Source: SB11 sp964584305
Lineage (GTDB): Bacteria; Bacteroidota; Bacteroidia; UBA8524
DNA: 64,000 bases
NCBI GenBank assembly: GCA_964584305.1
Contig: CAZOZL010000002.1
Location: 318,072 to 382,071, forward strand
Reading direction: 5' to 3'
Part shown: positions 7,819 through 16,003 of the stretch, piece after piece
Position numbering within the stretch: position 1 is the first letter of the stretch
Layout of the letters: every line of letters begins with the position of its first letter
Position numbers and translations under genes: made by a program
The notes under the pieces: model-generated
Databases searched by the model: none
What the model was told of the DNA's origin: nothing
The model's input: only the letters and a program-made list of their open reading frames with translations

Positions 7819-9180
7819 TTATAAATCTAGCTCAACTAACTCAATGTCATCAAAATAATAATATGATAATTTTCGTTGTCCACTAGTCAAATTGACACCT
7901 GTAAATTTCACTTCTTTGTCTTTATCATTTAATGGAAAACTGCCAATAACTAAGAAAGTTTCATTGCCTTTAGCTTCAAATTCAACACTAATTGTCTTCC
8001 ATTCAGCAGTATTATCCAAAATTTCATCGGTAATTACAATTTTTGTTGGCATGTCGAAATACTCTTCATTATTGTATTGTTTTATTATGGCAAATGAACC
8101 TTCAAAGGCGCCGTATATAAAGCCTATTGCTAAACTTTTAATATTAAAAAAGTTGTATTTTGAAGAGAGCACTTTTAAGCTAAATTTATATCTCTTACCC
8201 TTGCTTAGAGTCTTTTTCAGCTCAGTAACAACTCTTTCACTCCTATTGTAAACTTGGTTATCCTTAAAGTATGCAAGATTAAAACCAATAAAATTACTTT
8301 GATTATTTGTTATCCGCCTAATAACATTGATATTGTCATAAGAGGCCCCTTTAAGTAGGCTGTCTCTCATAATTTTGCAGTATACTTGAGAACTACCATT
8401 AAATCTCTCTCCCCAAGGGGGAACAATATCTAAATTTCCAGTTTTTCTCAGGGGGTAAAAATTAATAGCTCCAAAATCACCATTTTTTATAATATTATCT
8501 GTCTCTTTAACTTCTATGATTGAAACGTTAGTGATTTGATAAATAGAATAATTTTTTTTCCAGTGATTTTTTTTTCTTTCCCTAAAAAATTCTTTTATTA
8601 TAATAACATTTTCAGTGCCAGAGCTATAGAAACTGCCTGATATCAAGGTGTCATTATCTGAAATAAATACATTTTTTTGTTTCGCAATCTGTGGCTTTTC
8701 ATAAAAATAAAGCTGTTGATTGGTTTTTTCTTTCAAGATACATCCAATCCCGCTTGAATAAAATGGCAAACCATCTAAAGGTTTGCAAACTATTTCTACT
8801 TTATAAATTTTAGACTTTTGGAATTTTTTATTAAGTACAATACTGATTACGCTTTGATTTTTTCCGTTAGAATTTAATCTTAAACCTAATACTAAGTTTG
8901 CATTGCACTTTATACTTTTTTTATTTGTGATGATTTTTTTAGTATCACCATCATATATGTCAAAATTGCCATAAATTGTATAGTCCTTTGTTTTGATTAT
9001 CGTTCGTTTACTTCTTAGTTTAATTTTTGAGTTTGCACAAAAAAGTGTTTTACTATCTATTTTTAAAACTGTATCATTACTCAGTGCTGTATTAAAGTTT
9101 TTCCCATAGCAACTATTACAAAAAAATAGTATAGTTATAAGAAAAAAGTAATTACCTATTGGGGATTTGATATATTTCAT
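7819..9180 (-). CDS. Secreted protein with carbohydrate-binding-like C-terminal domain
   Basis: I choose the internal ATG at 9180 because it puts a signal peptide at the N terminus (MKYIKSPIGNYFFLITILFF) followed by FCNSC, a possible lipobox; the longer frame from 9243 has no leader. The 453-residue product has a beta-rich N-terminal half of unknown family. Its C-terminal half resembles the galactose-binding-like modules often found in Bacteroidota envelope proteins: IIKNGDFG, then VPPWGERFNGSSQ, GFNLAYF, EWKTISVEFEA and YYFDDIELVEL. It overlaps the end of the upstream FG-GAP gene by 29 bp, so the two are co-translated and probably act together outside the cell. There is no T9SS sorting domain. 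Confidence 0.68.
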   Translation of the reverse strand: MKYIKSPIGNYFFLITILFFCNSCYGKNFNTALSNDTVLKIDSKTLFCANSKIKLRSKRTIIKTKDYTIYGNFDIYDGDTKKIITNKKSIKCNANLVLGLRLNSNGKNQSVISIVLNKKFQKSKIYKVEIVCKPLDGLPFYSSGIGCILKEKTNQQLYFYEKPQIAKQKNVFISDNDTLISGSFYSSGTENVIIIKEFFRERKKNHWKKNYSIYQITNVSIIEVKETDNIIKNGDFGAINFYPLRKTGNLDIVPPWGERFNGSSQVYCKIMRDSLLKGASYDNINVIRRITNNQSNFIGFNLAYFKDNQVYNRSERVVTELKKTLSKGKRYKFSLKVLSSKYNFFNIKSLAIGFIYGAFEGSFAIIKQYNNEEYFDMPTKIVITDEILDNTAEWKTISVEFEAKGNETFLVIGSFPLNDKDKEVKFTGVNLTSGQRKLSYYYFDDIELVELDL

Positions 9181-10591
9181 CAATTCTATATTTAACGTTA
9201 CTTGTGTTTGAATTATTTTGGATTCTATACCCGTCAAGGACAAGATTTACTCCTAACTGATTTGGAAAAGAAAATGTATGCTTACCATTTGTTCTTATCT
9301 GAATTGCTCTACGATTTAATGCCCCAACTGCATTATTCCCTATATCTAGGTATAATGGTGTAATAGTAATAGATTCTGTATTTGGATTTAACCGATGAAA
9401 TATTGAAACTCTAACCGTTACTCTGAGAATAACTTGAGTGGGATTGACTAATAATGGGCTTAAATCTCTTCTAGGGATTCCTGCAATCCTTCGTAGCGGA
9501 TTAAATCTATCTTGTCTTCTGACTTTATTGATCATATTTCTTCTACCTGGATATCTTGGTACTAAAACAGCCGAATACATATTGAATACGCTTAAAGTTT
9601 GTCCAATTTCTAGTCGTCCTTTTTGCTCTGCTCTTATAGCAGCTCCAAGAGCAAAATATCTTGTTAGAACTCGAACTTTTCTTGGTCCTATTCCTAAGAA
9701 ATCAGTTTGTTCAATTCCATTTTGAAAAAAATTTTTGTCAGCATCAGATTGATCCATTTTATTATTACCATTAGAGTCAAAACCTTGCCTCCATGCTCCT
9801 GAAACAATTGTATTATTAGATATACTTACTGAAACACCAAAACCATCATTTCTTTCTCTTCCATTAGTTCCGCTTCCAACTAATTTCTTTACAAGCCCCC
9901 AATTATTTAATCCGCCAGCGTCTTTTAGAAAAACAAATACTGCACCTGTATTATTTACTTGGGTTGCTCCATTTTCATCATAATCTTGACCACTGGCTCC
10001 TACAATAATAACATCTTGAGAAACAGAGACAGAATAACCAAACTCATCATTTTCAAGTCTGCCATTTATTCCACTTCCAACTATTTTTTTTATAAAGCCC
10101 CAGTTATTTGTTCCACCCTCGTCTCTAGCAAATACATAAGCAGCACCTGCATCTTTAATACTGTCGGCTCCATTCTCGTCAAAATCATGCTTTTGAGCAC
10201 CAACAACAATTATATTTTTATGAATTGCCACGGATACTCCAAACTGGTCACCTTGTATTCTATCATTTAGGCCAACACCAACTATTTTTTTTACCAAGCC
10301 CCAGTTTTCTTTACCTCCTTCATTTCTATAAAAGATATAAGCAGCACCAGCATCTTTAATGCTATCAGTTCCATTCTTGTCAAAGTCTTGTCCAATAGCC
10401 CCAATTACTAAAATGTCACCATAGTTAGCTACATATCTCCCAAAAAAGTCACCAGTTATTCTCCCATTTGAGCCACTGGCAACTATATCTTTTAGCTTTA
10501 CGACTTGGGCGTTTAGCATAGTGGGAAATACAATAAATTGACCCAAAGTTGAAAATAGTATAAAGAATTTCTGTAAATTTAATTCTCCCAT
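9152..10591 (-). CDS. Secreted FG-GAP repeat protein
   Basis: The 479-residue product has a signal peptide ending near MLNAQ and four tandem repeats of about 66 residues. Each repeat has a GDxFGxSVA-type segment, a VIGA/VVGA strand, an acidic loop such as DFDENGADS suited to calcium binding, and GAAYVF, then NNWGLVKK. This matches FG-GAP (integrin-like beta-propeller) repeats; the fourth copy is degenerate. The C-terminal 200 residues are basic and arginine-rich (PRYPGRRNMINKVRRQDRF) and unassigned. Four blades are too few for a closed propeller unless the C-terminal part contributes. The next gene begins inside its last codons. Confidence 0.75.
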   Translation of the reverse strand: MGELNLQKFFILFSTLGQFIVFPTMLNAQVVKLKDIVASGSNGRITGDFFGRYVANYGDILVIGAIGQDFDKNGTDSIKDAGAAYIFYRNEGGKENWGLVKKIVGVGLNDRIQGDQFGVSVAIHKNIIVVGAQKHDFDENGADSIKDAGAAYVFARDEGGTNNWGFIKKIVGSGINGRLENDEFGYSVSVSQDVIIVGASGQDYDENGATQVNNTGAVFVFLKDAGGLNNWGLVKKLVGSGTNGRERNDGFGVSVSISNNTIVSGAWRQGFDSNGNNKMDQSDADKNFFQNGIEQTDFLGIGPRKVRVLTRYFALGAAIRAEQKGRLEIGQTLSVFNMYSAVLVPRYPGRRNMINKVRRQDRFNPLRRIAGIPRRDLSPLLVNPTQVILRVTVRVSIFHRLNPNTESITITPLYLDIGNNAVGALNRRAIQIRTNGKHTFSFPNQLGVNLVLDGYRIQNNSNTSNVKYRIDEIYQIPNR

Positions 10592-10726
10592 TTAATTTAA
10601 TATTCAAATATTGAAAATTTTACTTTTTACTACCCTCATCAAAGTTATAGAAAATCATCAAGCGCAATAAACTTATTATTTTTAGCGTTTGAAAATTAAT
10701 AACTAGTTAAGTATATAATAAAAGTA

Positions 10727-11179
10727 TTATTCATAAATGCTAATCATTTTTAATCCGTAGCTAACATGATTTTTTTTATAATTATAAATATCTCTTGAGG
10801 TTTTTAAATTTTTAACTATTATATTAATGTCTGATATTTTTTCCTCTGGGACACTTGTCAAGTTTTTGGGTGCATAAATTATTAAAGAGTCTTTACCGTT
10901 AGTCTTATAAAAGACTTCAGGTGTATAGAAAATATATTGATTTTTTTTATTTGATAATTTTTGCAAAGTGGCTGAAAGTGTTATTTCTTCATGATTTCCC
11001 GAAATACCCCAAGCCTTTGCTCTAAAAAAGAGTTTATTTTTTGAATTGCTGAATTCAATAGTTTCAATATTTTCTTTTGCAGGTATAATAGAATCTTCTG
11101 GTTGTTGAAAAAACACCCATAAAACGAAAAAAATGGAAATTATTAATAATAGTATTGTCAAAAGTTTTTTATAATTCAT
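10727..11179 (-). CDS. Membrane-anchored putative immunity protein
   Basis: The start at 11179 is fixed by an ATGA overlap with the stop of the upstream toxin-like frame and gives a protein beginning with one membrane helix (LLTILLLIISIFFVLWVFF). The remaining 120 residues form a lysine-rich, beta-strand-like domain on the far side of the membrane; I do not recognise its family. A small gene translationally coupled to the end of an RHS-core/toxin gene is the classic position of an immunity protein, and a periplasmic location would suit a toxin acting in the envelope. This assignment rests on position only. The frame continues upstream to 11242 but without a leader. Confidence 0.6.
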   Translation of the reverse strand: MNYKKLLTILLLIISIFFVLWVFFQQPEDSIIPAKENIETIEFSNSKNKLFFRAKAWGISGNHEEITLSATLQKLSNKKNQYIFYTPEVFYKTNGKDSLIIYAPKNLTSVPEEKISDINIIVKNLKTSRDIYNYKKNHVSYGLKMISIYE

Positions 11180-11706
11180 TGTTTTTTTGAGTTTATCCAG
11201 CCTCGAGCACTCATTCGATACTGATAATAGACTTCTCCCCAAGTTGGTGCAACAAACTTAGATCGATCGGAGCACCCCCCATAGCGACCAATCATCATAA
11301 TATCAAACATTTGCATTTTATTTAATTTTTTGCCATGACTATTTTCAATATGCAAAGCTCCAGCCAATTTTTGGAATTTATTGAAAGAAATTGGAAACCC
11401 ATGCATTTTACTTCCTTGAGCATTAAAACCAGCTAAGTAATTACCTGCAGATCTTGAAGTCGCATATTTTCCATTTAATAGTTCCCCTACATTTCGGTAT
11501 TTGAATTTAACATCAAAGATCTTTCCTGATTTAGAGTTAGCAGCTATTTCTTTCAAGTTCATATTCTTAGCTTTTTTATTAAGTTTTTCAAGTATTTTAT
11601 CAAAAGTCTTTCCAAATTGTATTCTATAATTAGTCATAACTTCATGGGTCTCAGGGCTAATAAATTCATCCCAATATTTAGTTTCACCCATTTTTTCTCC
11701 ACCCAA
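11176..11706 (-). CDS. C-terminal toxin-like module of a frameshifted RHS-core protein
   Basis: This frame stays open upstream to 11946, where it reads LAVDPLANEQTLWSSYVGLN then NNPIYFIDPTGL, the exact continuation of the RHS core whose first part is in another frame (next entry). The 176 residues from the internal ATG at 11706 are a variable C-terminal domain with LLNGKYATSRSAGNYLAGFN and a GGCSDRSKF stretch; the former faintly recalls polymorphic toxin type 44, but I am not sure. Such domains behind PTGL are usually toxins. The immunity-like gene overlaps its stop by 4 bp. Whether the protein is made separately, by frameshifting, or not at all is open. Confidence 0.65.
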   Translation of the reverse strand: MGGEKMGETKYWDEFISPETHEVMTNYRIQFGKTFDKILEKLNKKAKNMNLKEIAANSKSGKIFDVKFKYRNVGELLNGKYATSRSAGNYLAGFNAQGSKMHGFPISFNKFQKLAGALHIENSHGKKLNKMQMFDIMMIGRYGGCSDRSKFVAPTWGEVYYQYRMSARGWINSKKQ

Positions 11707-11942
11707 ATCTATCGAAAATGGATCTTTCTTTTTTAATTCATCTAAAGTTTCTTTCGTTACCCCAGCTTCATGTTTGTATACCCCCTTATCATCATCATCA
11801 TAAACAGCAATTACATTTCCTTTTTCATCAGTATGAGTACTCTCTCCTTTTAATCCAGTTGGGTCAATAAAATAAATAGGATTATTGTTTAGACCTACAT
11901 AAGAACTCCATAAAGTTTGCTCGTTTGCTAAAGGATCTACAG

Positions 11943-12650
11943 CTAAAACCTCCCAATTTCAGCATCGTAGTATCTAGCGTTCCTATAATCCCATTCAGTT
12001 TCAGCATCACGTTCGTTACCTGTTATTAGGTATCTTTCTTCATCAAAGGGGGAAGGGTTATATTCTCGTAAAACCTTGCCAAACGGATAATAATCTATAA
12101 CGTGCTCAAATTCGTATTGAACAATTACACAATTTGTAGTACATGTATTACAAATTAGTGGGGTGTATGTTAACCGTGTATTTCCTAAGTGATCTTTTAT
12201 GTAAGCCTCATACACGGTATTTCCAATATCTGCATTACGTGAATCAACGAATACCCTTGCTAGAACACCACTATCTGCACACATTTGCTCAATTCTTCTC
12301 GCAATTTTTTCATCCGCATGATGCTTCATATCATTACCAACTAAAACGACAATGCCAATGGCATTATTATTTGCAGAATAAATCTGTGCCTTGCGATAAA
12401 TAGGCATATCAGAGGTAATGACACGTTTTTTCCTCGTACCTGTATCAGCATCAACGGAGTTATTCTTAAAATCAGCACGCAACGTATCGGATTTAACGGC
12501 AACAACAGTATCCTTGCTGACTTCTGTCTTCACAGGAGTTTTAGGCGTAAACCCACCGGGTTTATTCCCCTGTGCCTGATTTTCATTCGCTGCGGCAAAC
12601 AACATTACCAATGCTGCAACTGTTGATTTTAATGCTTTATTTTTATTCAT
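11943..12650 (-). CDS. Signal-peptide protein with short RHS core, ends at a frameshift
   Basis: I take the ATG at 12650, which gives the leader MNKNKALKSTVAALVMLFAA. The mature part has a spacer rich in Thr/Lys, a domain of unknown family (IGIVVLVGNDMKHHADEKI and following), then RHS features: YIKDHLGNTRLTY, DYYPFGKVLREY and YRNARYYDAEIGRF. It then stops at 11943. A run of four T (minus strand, 11948-11945) needs one more T to read on into the RHS core and toxin of the previous entry, so this is a one-base frameshift. Unusually, the long YD-repeat shell of RHS proteins is missing: signal peptide, tip and toxin form a protein of under 500 residues. The promoter overlaps a large inverted repeat shared with the XRE gene. 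Confidence 0.72.
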   Translation of the reverse strand: MNKNKALKSTVAALVMLFAAANENQAQGNKPGGFTPKTPVKTEVSKDTVVAVKSDTLRADFKNNSVDADTGTRKKRVITSDMPIYRKAQIYSANNNAIGIVVLVGNDMKHHADEKIARRIEQMCADSGVLARVFVDSRNADIGNTVYEAYIKDHLGNTRLTYTPLICNTCTTNCVIVQYEFEHVIDYYPFGKVLREYNPSPFDEERYLITGNERDAETEWDYRNARYYDAEIGRF

Positions 12651-12722
12651 AACAAAATTCCTCTTATATCCGCTGTACCCTACCATAAAAAGGAGCGTTG
12701 TTCAACTCTACCTTAGCGGTAA

Positions 12723-12778
12723 GCGGCATAATAGCCGCAAATATAGAAAGAATAATTGATTTGCGGCTATTATGCCGC
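12723..12778. promoter_or_regulatory. Perfect 20-bp inverted repeat in divergent promoter region
   Basis: The arms GCGGCATAATAGCCGCAAAT (12723-12742) and its exact reverse complement (12759-12778) flank a 16-bp spacer. Each arm is itself a near-palindrome (GCGGC-N6-GCCGC). On the minus strand a -7 box TATATTTG (12745-12738) for the mini-RHS gene overlaps the left arm; on the plus strand TTGATTTG (12756-12763) overlaps the right arm before the XRE gene. The geometry suggests an operator for the XRE protein covering both start regions. No run of T follows, so it is not a terminator. Confidence 0.7.
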
Positions 12779-12814
12779 AGGAATTACTGTAAAGGAATTG
12801 GACTTTTGAAGTGA

Positions 12815-13045
12815 ATGGAAGGAAACTCTGATAAAACAACTCTCAAAATTTCAGGGCGGATCAAGCAGTTACGCATTGATAAGGGGTTTACAAGCTATCG
12901 CAATTTTGCTGATGAGTATGATATTGACGCAAAGCAATATTGGAGGATTGAAGAAGGCAAAATTGATTATAGAATGAGTAGCTTACTACGGATTCTTGAA
13001 ATACACGATATTTCCCTAGAAGAATTTTTCAAAGGGTTTGAATAA
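12815..13045 (+). CDS. XRE-family HTH transcriptional regulator
   Basis: The 76-residue protein is a single helix-turn-helix domain: GRIKQLRIDKGFTSYRNFA, then QYWRIEEGKIDYRMSSLLRI and LEIHDISLEEFF at the C terminus. It has no sensing or oligomerisation domain beyond this. It diverges from the mini-RHS toxin gene across a perfect inverted repeat, the typical layout of an autoregulating repressor that also controls its neighbour. A role in silencing the toxin-like gene is inferred from position. It is too short to be a phage CI repressor with a protease domain. Confidence 0.85.
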   Translation: MEGNSDKTTLKISGRIKQLRIDKGFTSYRNFADEYDIDAKQYWRIEEGKIDYRMSSLLRILEIHDISLEEFFKGFE

Positions 13046-13077
13046 CGTACATTGCTGATAGGTTGTTTGTTAGGTTG

Positions 13078-13581
13078 TTATTTTTTAACCAGATTATTAA
13101 GTCGTGAAAGAGATTTTAATAGCTTCATAGCTTCCTTAATATCTTTAGGTTTCATTTTCCCATACTCATAACGACCCGGAAGCCATCCTTCTAGTATCAC
13201 CAGCTTACTGCCCTCTTTTTTCCACCCACCACGACAGATAGTAACTTCTATCCTTTCCACATGACCATAAAAATTTACAAACACATGAAAGTCTTTGCGA
13301 TTGAGTTTCATAGCAAGTGCTGTTAATTCACCCGCCAGCCTCCCACCTTCTATATGATAGAAATAATCACGAATTGGACGAATTGTAAAATCAAAAAATA
13401 ATCTTGAAAATTTAATGAATTTCCAGCGTCTCCTTTTATAAAGACTGGGCTTTTTATTGGTCAGCTCTGTTTCTGAGGATTCAGATAAGCCCAAATTTAA
13501 AGGTGTATCGAGTGCCATTTTGAAATCTACTTTTAGTGCATCACCACCACTCTTTTCATGCAAATTAATTACATTATCCAT
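13078..13581 (-). CDS. Hypothetical basic protein next to the IS982 element
   Basis: I place the start at the ATG at 13581 (MDNVINLHEKSGGD); the frame continues to 13671, but that part lies within the left end of the IS982 element. The 167-residue product has a basic stretch (KRRRWKFIKFSRLFF), a mixed central part (FHVFVNFYGHVERIEVTICR) and a lysine-rich C-terminal helix. I do not recognise a family. The IS sits 26 bp upstream of this start, so it has probably displaced the native promoter, or transcription now comes from the IS. It converges with the XRE gene across 32 bp. Confidence 0.5.
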   Translation of the reverse strand: MDNVINLHEKSGGDALKVDFKMALDTPLNLGLSESSETELTNKKPSLYKRRRWKFIKFSRLFFDFTIRPIRDYFYHIEGGRLAGELTALAMKLNRKDFHVFVNFYGHVERIEVTICRGGWKKEGSKLVILEGWLPGRYEYGKMKPKDIKEAMKLLKSLSRLNNLVKK

Positions 13582-13607
13582 TGTTCCCTCACTGTAAATT
13601 ACCCTTA

Positions 13608-14640
13608 TAACCTGAGTTCGACCTAAGGAATTAGCAAAACAGGGATAATTGTGAGCTATTTCGAGTTTCAAACTTTATACTTGGTTTCTTTTCTTTAAAG
13701 GAGTATGCTATCAGACTTGCCATTAAATTGGTAATAAAATTCCCAAAACTTCTGTGCCTTGAGTGTTCTGCCTGACAGATATTTTTAAGCTGGTCGTTTA
13801 TAGTTTCTATGACTGATATCTTACGGAGCAAAATCTTGTCCCTCATGGTCATTAGCACGTTCTTCATGTTGTTTCTGATGCCTGTTACCAGGTGTAGCCC
13901 TTGGTCAAAAAGCATAGATGCTAGTTCCTTTGATAAGTATCCTTTATCACCGTACAGGCTACCAAATATTTTCTTGAGAAAATTCTCTGTCTTCAATGGT
14001 GCCCGGTCATCAACATTGGCTTGGGTAATCACAAAATTGAGCAGTTCCCCCTTGTCGTTCACCATGATATGGAGCTTGAACCCATAGAACCATCCCATTG
14101 TGGATTTGCCCGTAGTGGCTATGCCACGGAACACTTTATTGGCCCATATCCGTTTGTTTTTGCAAGCTCTTATCGGTGTAGAATCAACAAAGGTAATACC
14201 CGTGCACTCTCCCAAGCAACAGGGTTTCAAATAAAGGGTCAGGGCAAGCACATTGGATTGCATCAATTCTACAAAACGATTATAGGATACCGTATGAGGA
14301 AACTCTTTTTGAAGATGTTTTTGAACATATCCTAAGTAGAAGTGTTTGAAATTCCTGCAAGAACTCAAATGAAAAAGAACTGTTATTGTTAAAACCTCAC
14401 TCACGGACATCCTAAATTTCCTTTTTCTAGTTTTTTTATCCGAAGAAATCAGCCTTTTTCGGAGTGCTGGCTCAAAAATGTTACAAAAGTAATCAATAGA
14501 ACAAAATATTTCAGTAATTTTATCGGCACAAATCATAGCAGAAAGGTCAGTTAAGTATTTGATTGTTAACACTTTAAATATACTGATTTTTCTGCTTATT
14601 TCAAAACTTAAACCATAGTTTTTAGGTCGAACTCAGGTTA
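13608..14640 (-). mobile_element. IS982-family insertion sequence, apparently intact
   Basis: The element is about 1,033 bp long, bounded by 19-bp perfect terminal inverted repeats: TAACCTGAGTTCGACCTAA at 13608-13626 and its reverse complement at 14622-14640. It contains one transposase gene, as expected for the family. I could not find matching target-site duplications in the bases immediately outside (ACCCTTATA on the left, ATAGTATTT on the right), so either the true ends differ by a few bases or one flank was rearranged. The same orientation applies to the element and its transposase. Confidence 0.9.
13631..14572 (-). CDS. IS982-family transposase
   Basis: The 313-residue DDE transposase has its catalytic triad intact: D130 in FVDSTPIRACK, D209 in YGDKGYL and E256 in SVIETINDQLKN. 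Further family hallmarks are KSTMGWFYGFKLH, NVDDRAPLK and the C-terminal HSRHRSFGNFITNLMASLIA block. The N-terminal 60 residues form the expected helical DNA-binding region. It fills the element between the terminal repeats, with 49 bp from the start codon to the right repeat and a few bases from the stop to the left one. Full length and intact active site suggest an active element. Confidence 0.95.
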   Translation of the reverse strand: MLTIKYLTDLSAMICADKITEIFCSIDYFCNIFEPALRKRLISSDKKTRKRKFRMSVSEVLTITVLFHLSSCRNFKHFYLGYVQKHLQKEFPHTVSYNRFVELMQSNVLALTLYLKPCCLGECTGITFVDSTPIRACKNKRIWANKVFRGIATTGKSTMGWFYGFKLHIMVNDKGELLNFVITQANVDDRAPLKTENFLKKIFGSLYGDKGYLSKELASMLFDQGLHLVTGIRNNMKNVLMTMRDKILLRKISVIETINDQLKNICQAEHSRHRSFGNFITNLMASLIAYSFKEKKPSIKFETRNSSQLSLFC

Positions 14641-14711
14641 ATAGTATTTTGACACATTAATAATTAAGGAGTAGTTAAAACAAAAAATTAATTGATTAAT
14701 TTCTCAAAAAA

Positions 14712-14812
14712 TTACCTCGCTAAAATCTTCTCATTAAAATCATCCAGCACATTAGAGGGTAAGCTTTCCAAATAGATTTCAGTCGTTTTCAAATCCGAAT
14801 GTTCACAGTAGA
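14712..14812 (-). pseudogene. C-terminal remnant of a tyrosine recombinase
   Basis: On the minus strand, ending at the stop at 14714-14712, about 33 codons read CEHSDLKTTEIYLESLPSNV followed by LDDFNEKILAR. This is the last segment of phage-integrase-type recombinases, with the (G)HSDxKTTxIYL block that precedes the catalytic tyrosine (the Y of EIYL). The upstream frame soon loses resemblance, so the rest of the gene is deleted. It marks the decayed end of an integrated element between the IS982 copy and the core gene lpxD. Confidence 0.75.
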
Positions 14813-15070
14813 GATTATTTTCAGTGCAAATTGAGTGCAAATGAAAAATAGGCTGAAAGAATAAATCTATAAACTCCTTAAGTAAAGTGATTTAAGCTAA
14901 ATTTGAACACTCTATCCCCCGCCTTTCAGGCGGGCTTCGCAGAGCCTCGCAATGGCGGAGATGACAACGCAAAGTCTAAAGCAAGTAGCTAAAAACGGAG
15001 TTATAGCCCCCCCGCGACAGTGTTGTTGTAGCTTCTCCATAAAATCGGGTGAGGTGATAGGCAAAATTTA
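14813..15070. other. Intergenic junction between accessory island and core genes
   Basis: No gene is seen here. There is a direct repeat GTGCAAATTGAGTGCAAAT near 14825, which could be part of an old attachment site but is unproven, and a short hairpin CCCGCCTTTCAGGCGGG at about 14917-14933 followed by CGCAATGGCGGAGATGAC, a motif resembling the short dispersed repeat seen at 29105 and 44240. Confidence 0.4.
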
Positions 15071-16003
15071 TTAGAGTTTTCTTAGCTTGTCTATTAAGTC
15101 GGGCAGCTCGCCCACTGCTACCATTTCGCGCCATGTTTTGCGGCTTTCTTTACACGGCGCACCAAAATAGGTTTTGCCTGCCTCTAAATCTTTACCCACA
15201 CCTGATGCGGCTAATACTACCGCTCCTTTGCCTATGGTAATCTCTTTAGTTACTCCTACTTTGCCCCATAGTATCACATTATCCTCAATTTTACTCACTC
15301 CTGCAATGCCTACTTGCGAGGCAAATATGCAGCGTGCGCCCACTTGGGTATCGTGCCCTATATGTACTTGGCTATCAATTTTGGTTTCTTTTCCAATAAT
15401 AGTATCTCCGCTAACGCCTCTATCAATGGTGCAGCCTGTGCCTATTTCCACTCCATCGTGCAAGATAGCCCGCCCGCAGCTGTGCATTTTTTGGTAATTG
15501 CTATAATAAAAGGCATCGCCACCAATGGTGGTATTAGCGTGTATAATTACATTATCGCCAATTTGGGTATTGTGGTATATCACTACATTAGGATATATGG
15601 TGCAATTGTCGCCAATTTTAACATCATCGCTTATCACCACCCCAGCGTGTATGATGGTATTTTTACCAATAAGCACATTTTTACCTGTATGGTAGGCTTT
15701 TACCTGTGGGATAGGTGTGGGACGAAAATGTTTGCACAAAAAAGTATAATCACGAAAAGGGTCGTTACTAATTAGTAAGGTTTTTCCTTCGGGGCATTCT
15801 ACTTCTTTATCAATAATAATGGTAGTAGCTGCTGAGTTTAATGCTTTTTTATAGTATTTCTCAACATTTACAAAGGTGATGTCGCCAGTTTCAACCATGT
15901 GTATTTCATTAACACCAGTAATGGCAAAAGTAGGAGCACCAATGTATTGTGCATTTATAAGGGCAGCAACTTCTTTTAATGTGTGTTTGTGGGGCAGTTT
16001 CAT
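15071..16003 (-). CDS. lpxD: UDP-3-O-acylglucosamine N-acyltransferase (LpxD)
   Basis: The 310-residue protein adds the N-linked acyl chain in lipid A synthesis at the cytoplasmic side of the inner membrane. Residues 1-100 form the LpxD uridine-binding domain; from about 105 to 270 there are left-handed beta-helix hexapeptide repeats (VLIGKNTIIHAGVVI, QVGIAGVSKIEDNVILWGKV). H217 in VHIGHDTQVG corresponds to the catalytic histidine of E. coli LpxD. The C-terminal GAPCKESRKTWRE resembles the family's end. It is slightly shorter than E. coli LpxD (341). It stands alone, with no other lipid A genes near, which is common for the extra lpxD copies in Bacteroidota. Confidence 0.88.
   Translation of the reverse strand: MKLPHKHTLKEVAALINAQYIGAPTFAITGVNEIHMVETGDITFVNVEKYYKKALNSAATTIIIDKEVECPEGKTLLISNDPFRDYTFLCKHFRPTPIPQVKAYHTGKNVLIGKNTIIHAGVVISDDVKIGDNCTIYPNVVIYHNTQIGDNVIIHANTTIGGDAFYYSNYQKMHSCGRAILHDGVEIGTGCTIDRGVSGDTIIGKETKIDSQVHIGHDTQVGARCIFASQVGIAGVSKIEDNVILWGKVGVTKEITIGKGAVVLAASGVGKDLEAGKTYFGAPCKESRKTWREMVAVGELPDLIDKLRKL

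Noticed and set aside
9178..9243. Longer N terminus for the secreted protein ending at 7819
   Set aside because: The extra 21 residues precede a clear signal peptide and lie in the coding end of the upstream gene.
12815..13045. XRE protein as a plasmid or phage master repressor
   Set aside because: No replication or phage structural genes are nearby; a local autoregulator is simpler.
13582..13671. Extended N terminus of the gene at 13078
   Set aside because: This part is inside the IS982 terminal region and is unlikely to belong to the original gene.
15314..15775. Plus-strand open frame of 153 codons opposite lpxD
   Set aside because: It lies wholly within lpxD, and the translation follows the hexapeptide repeat pattern in a shifted frame with no recognisable domain.
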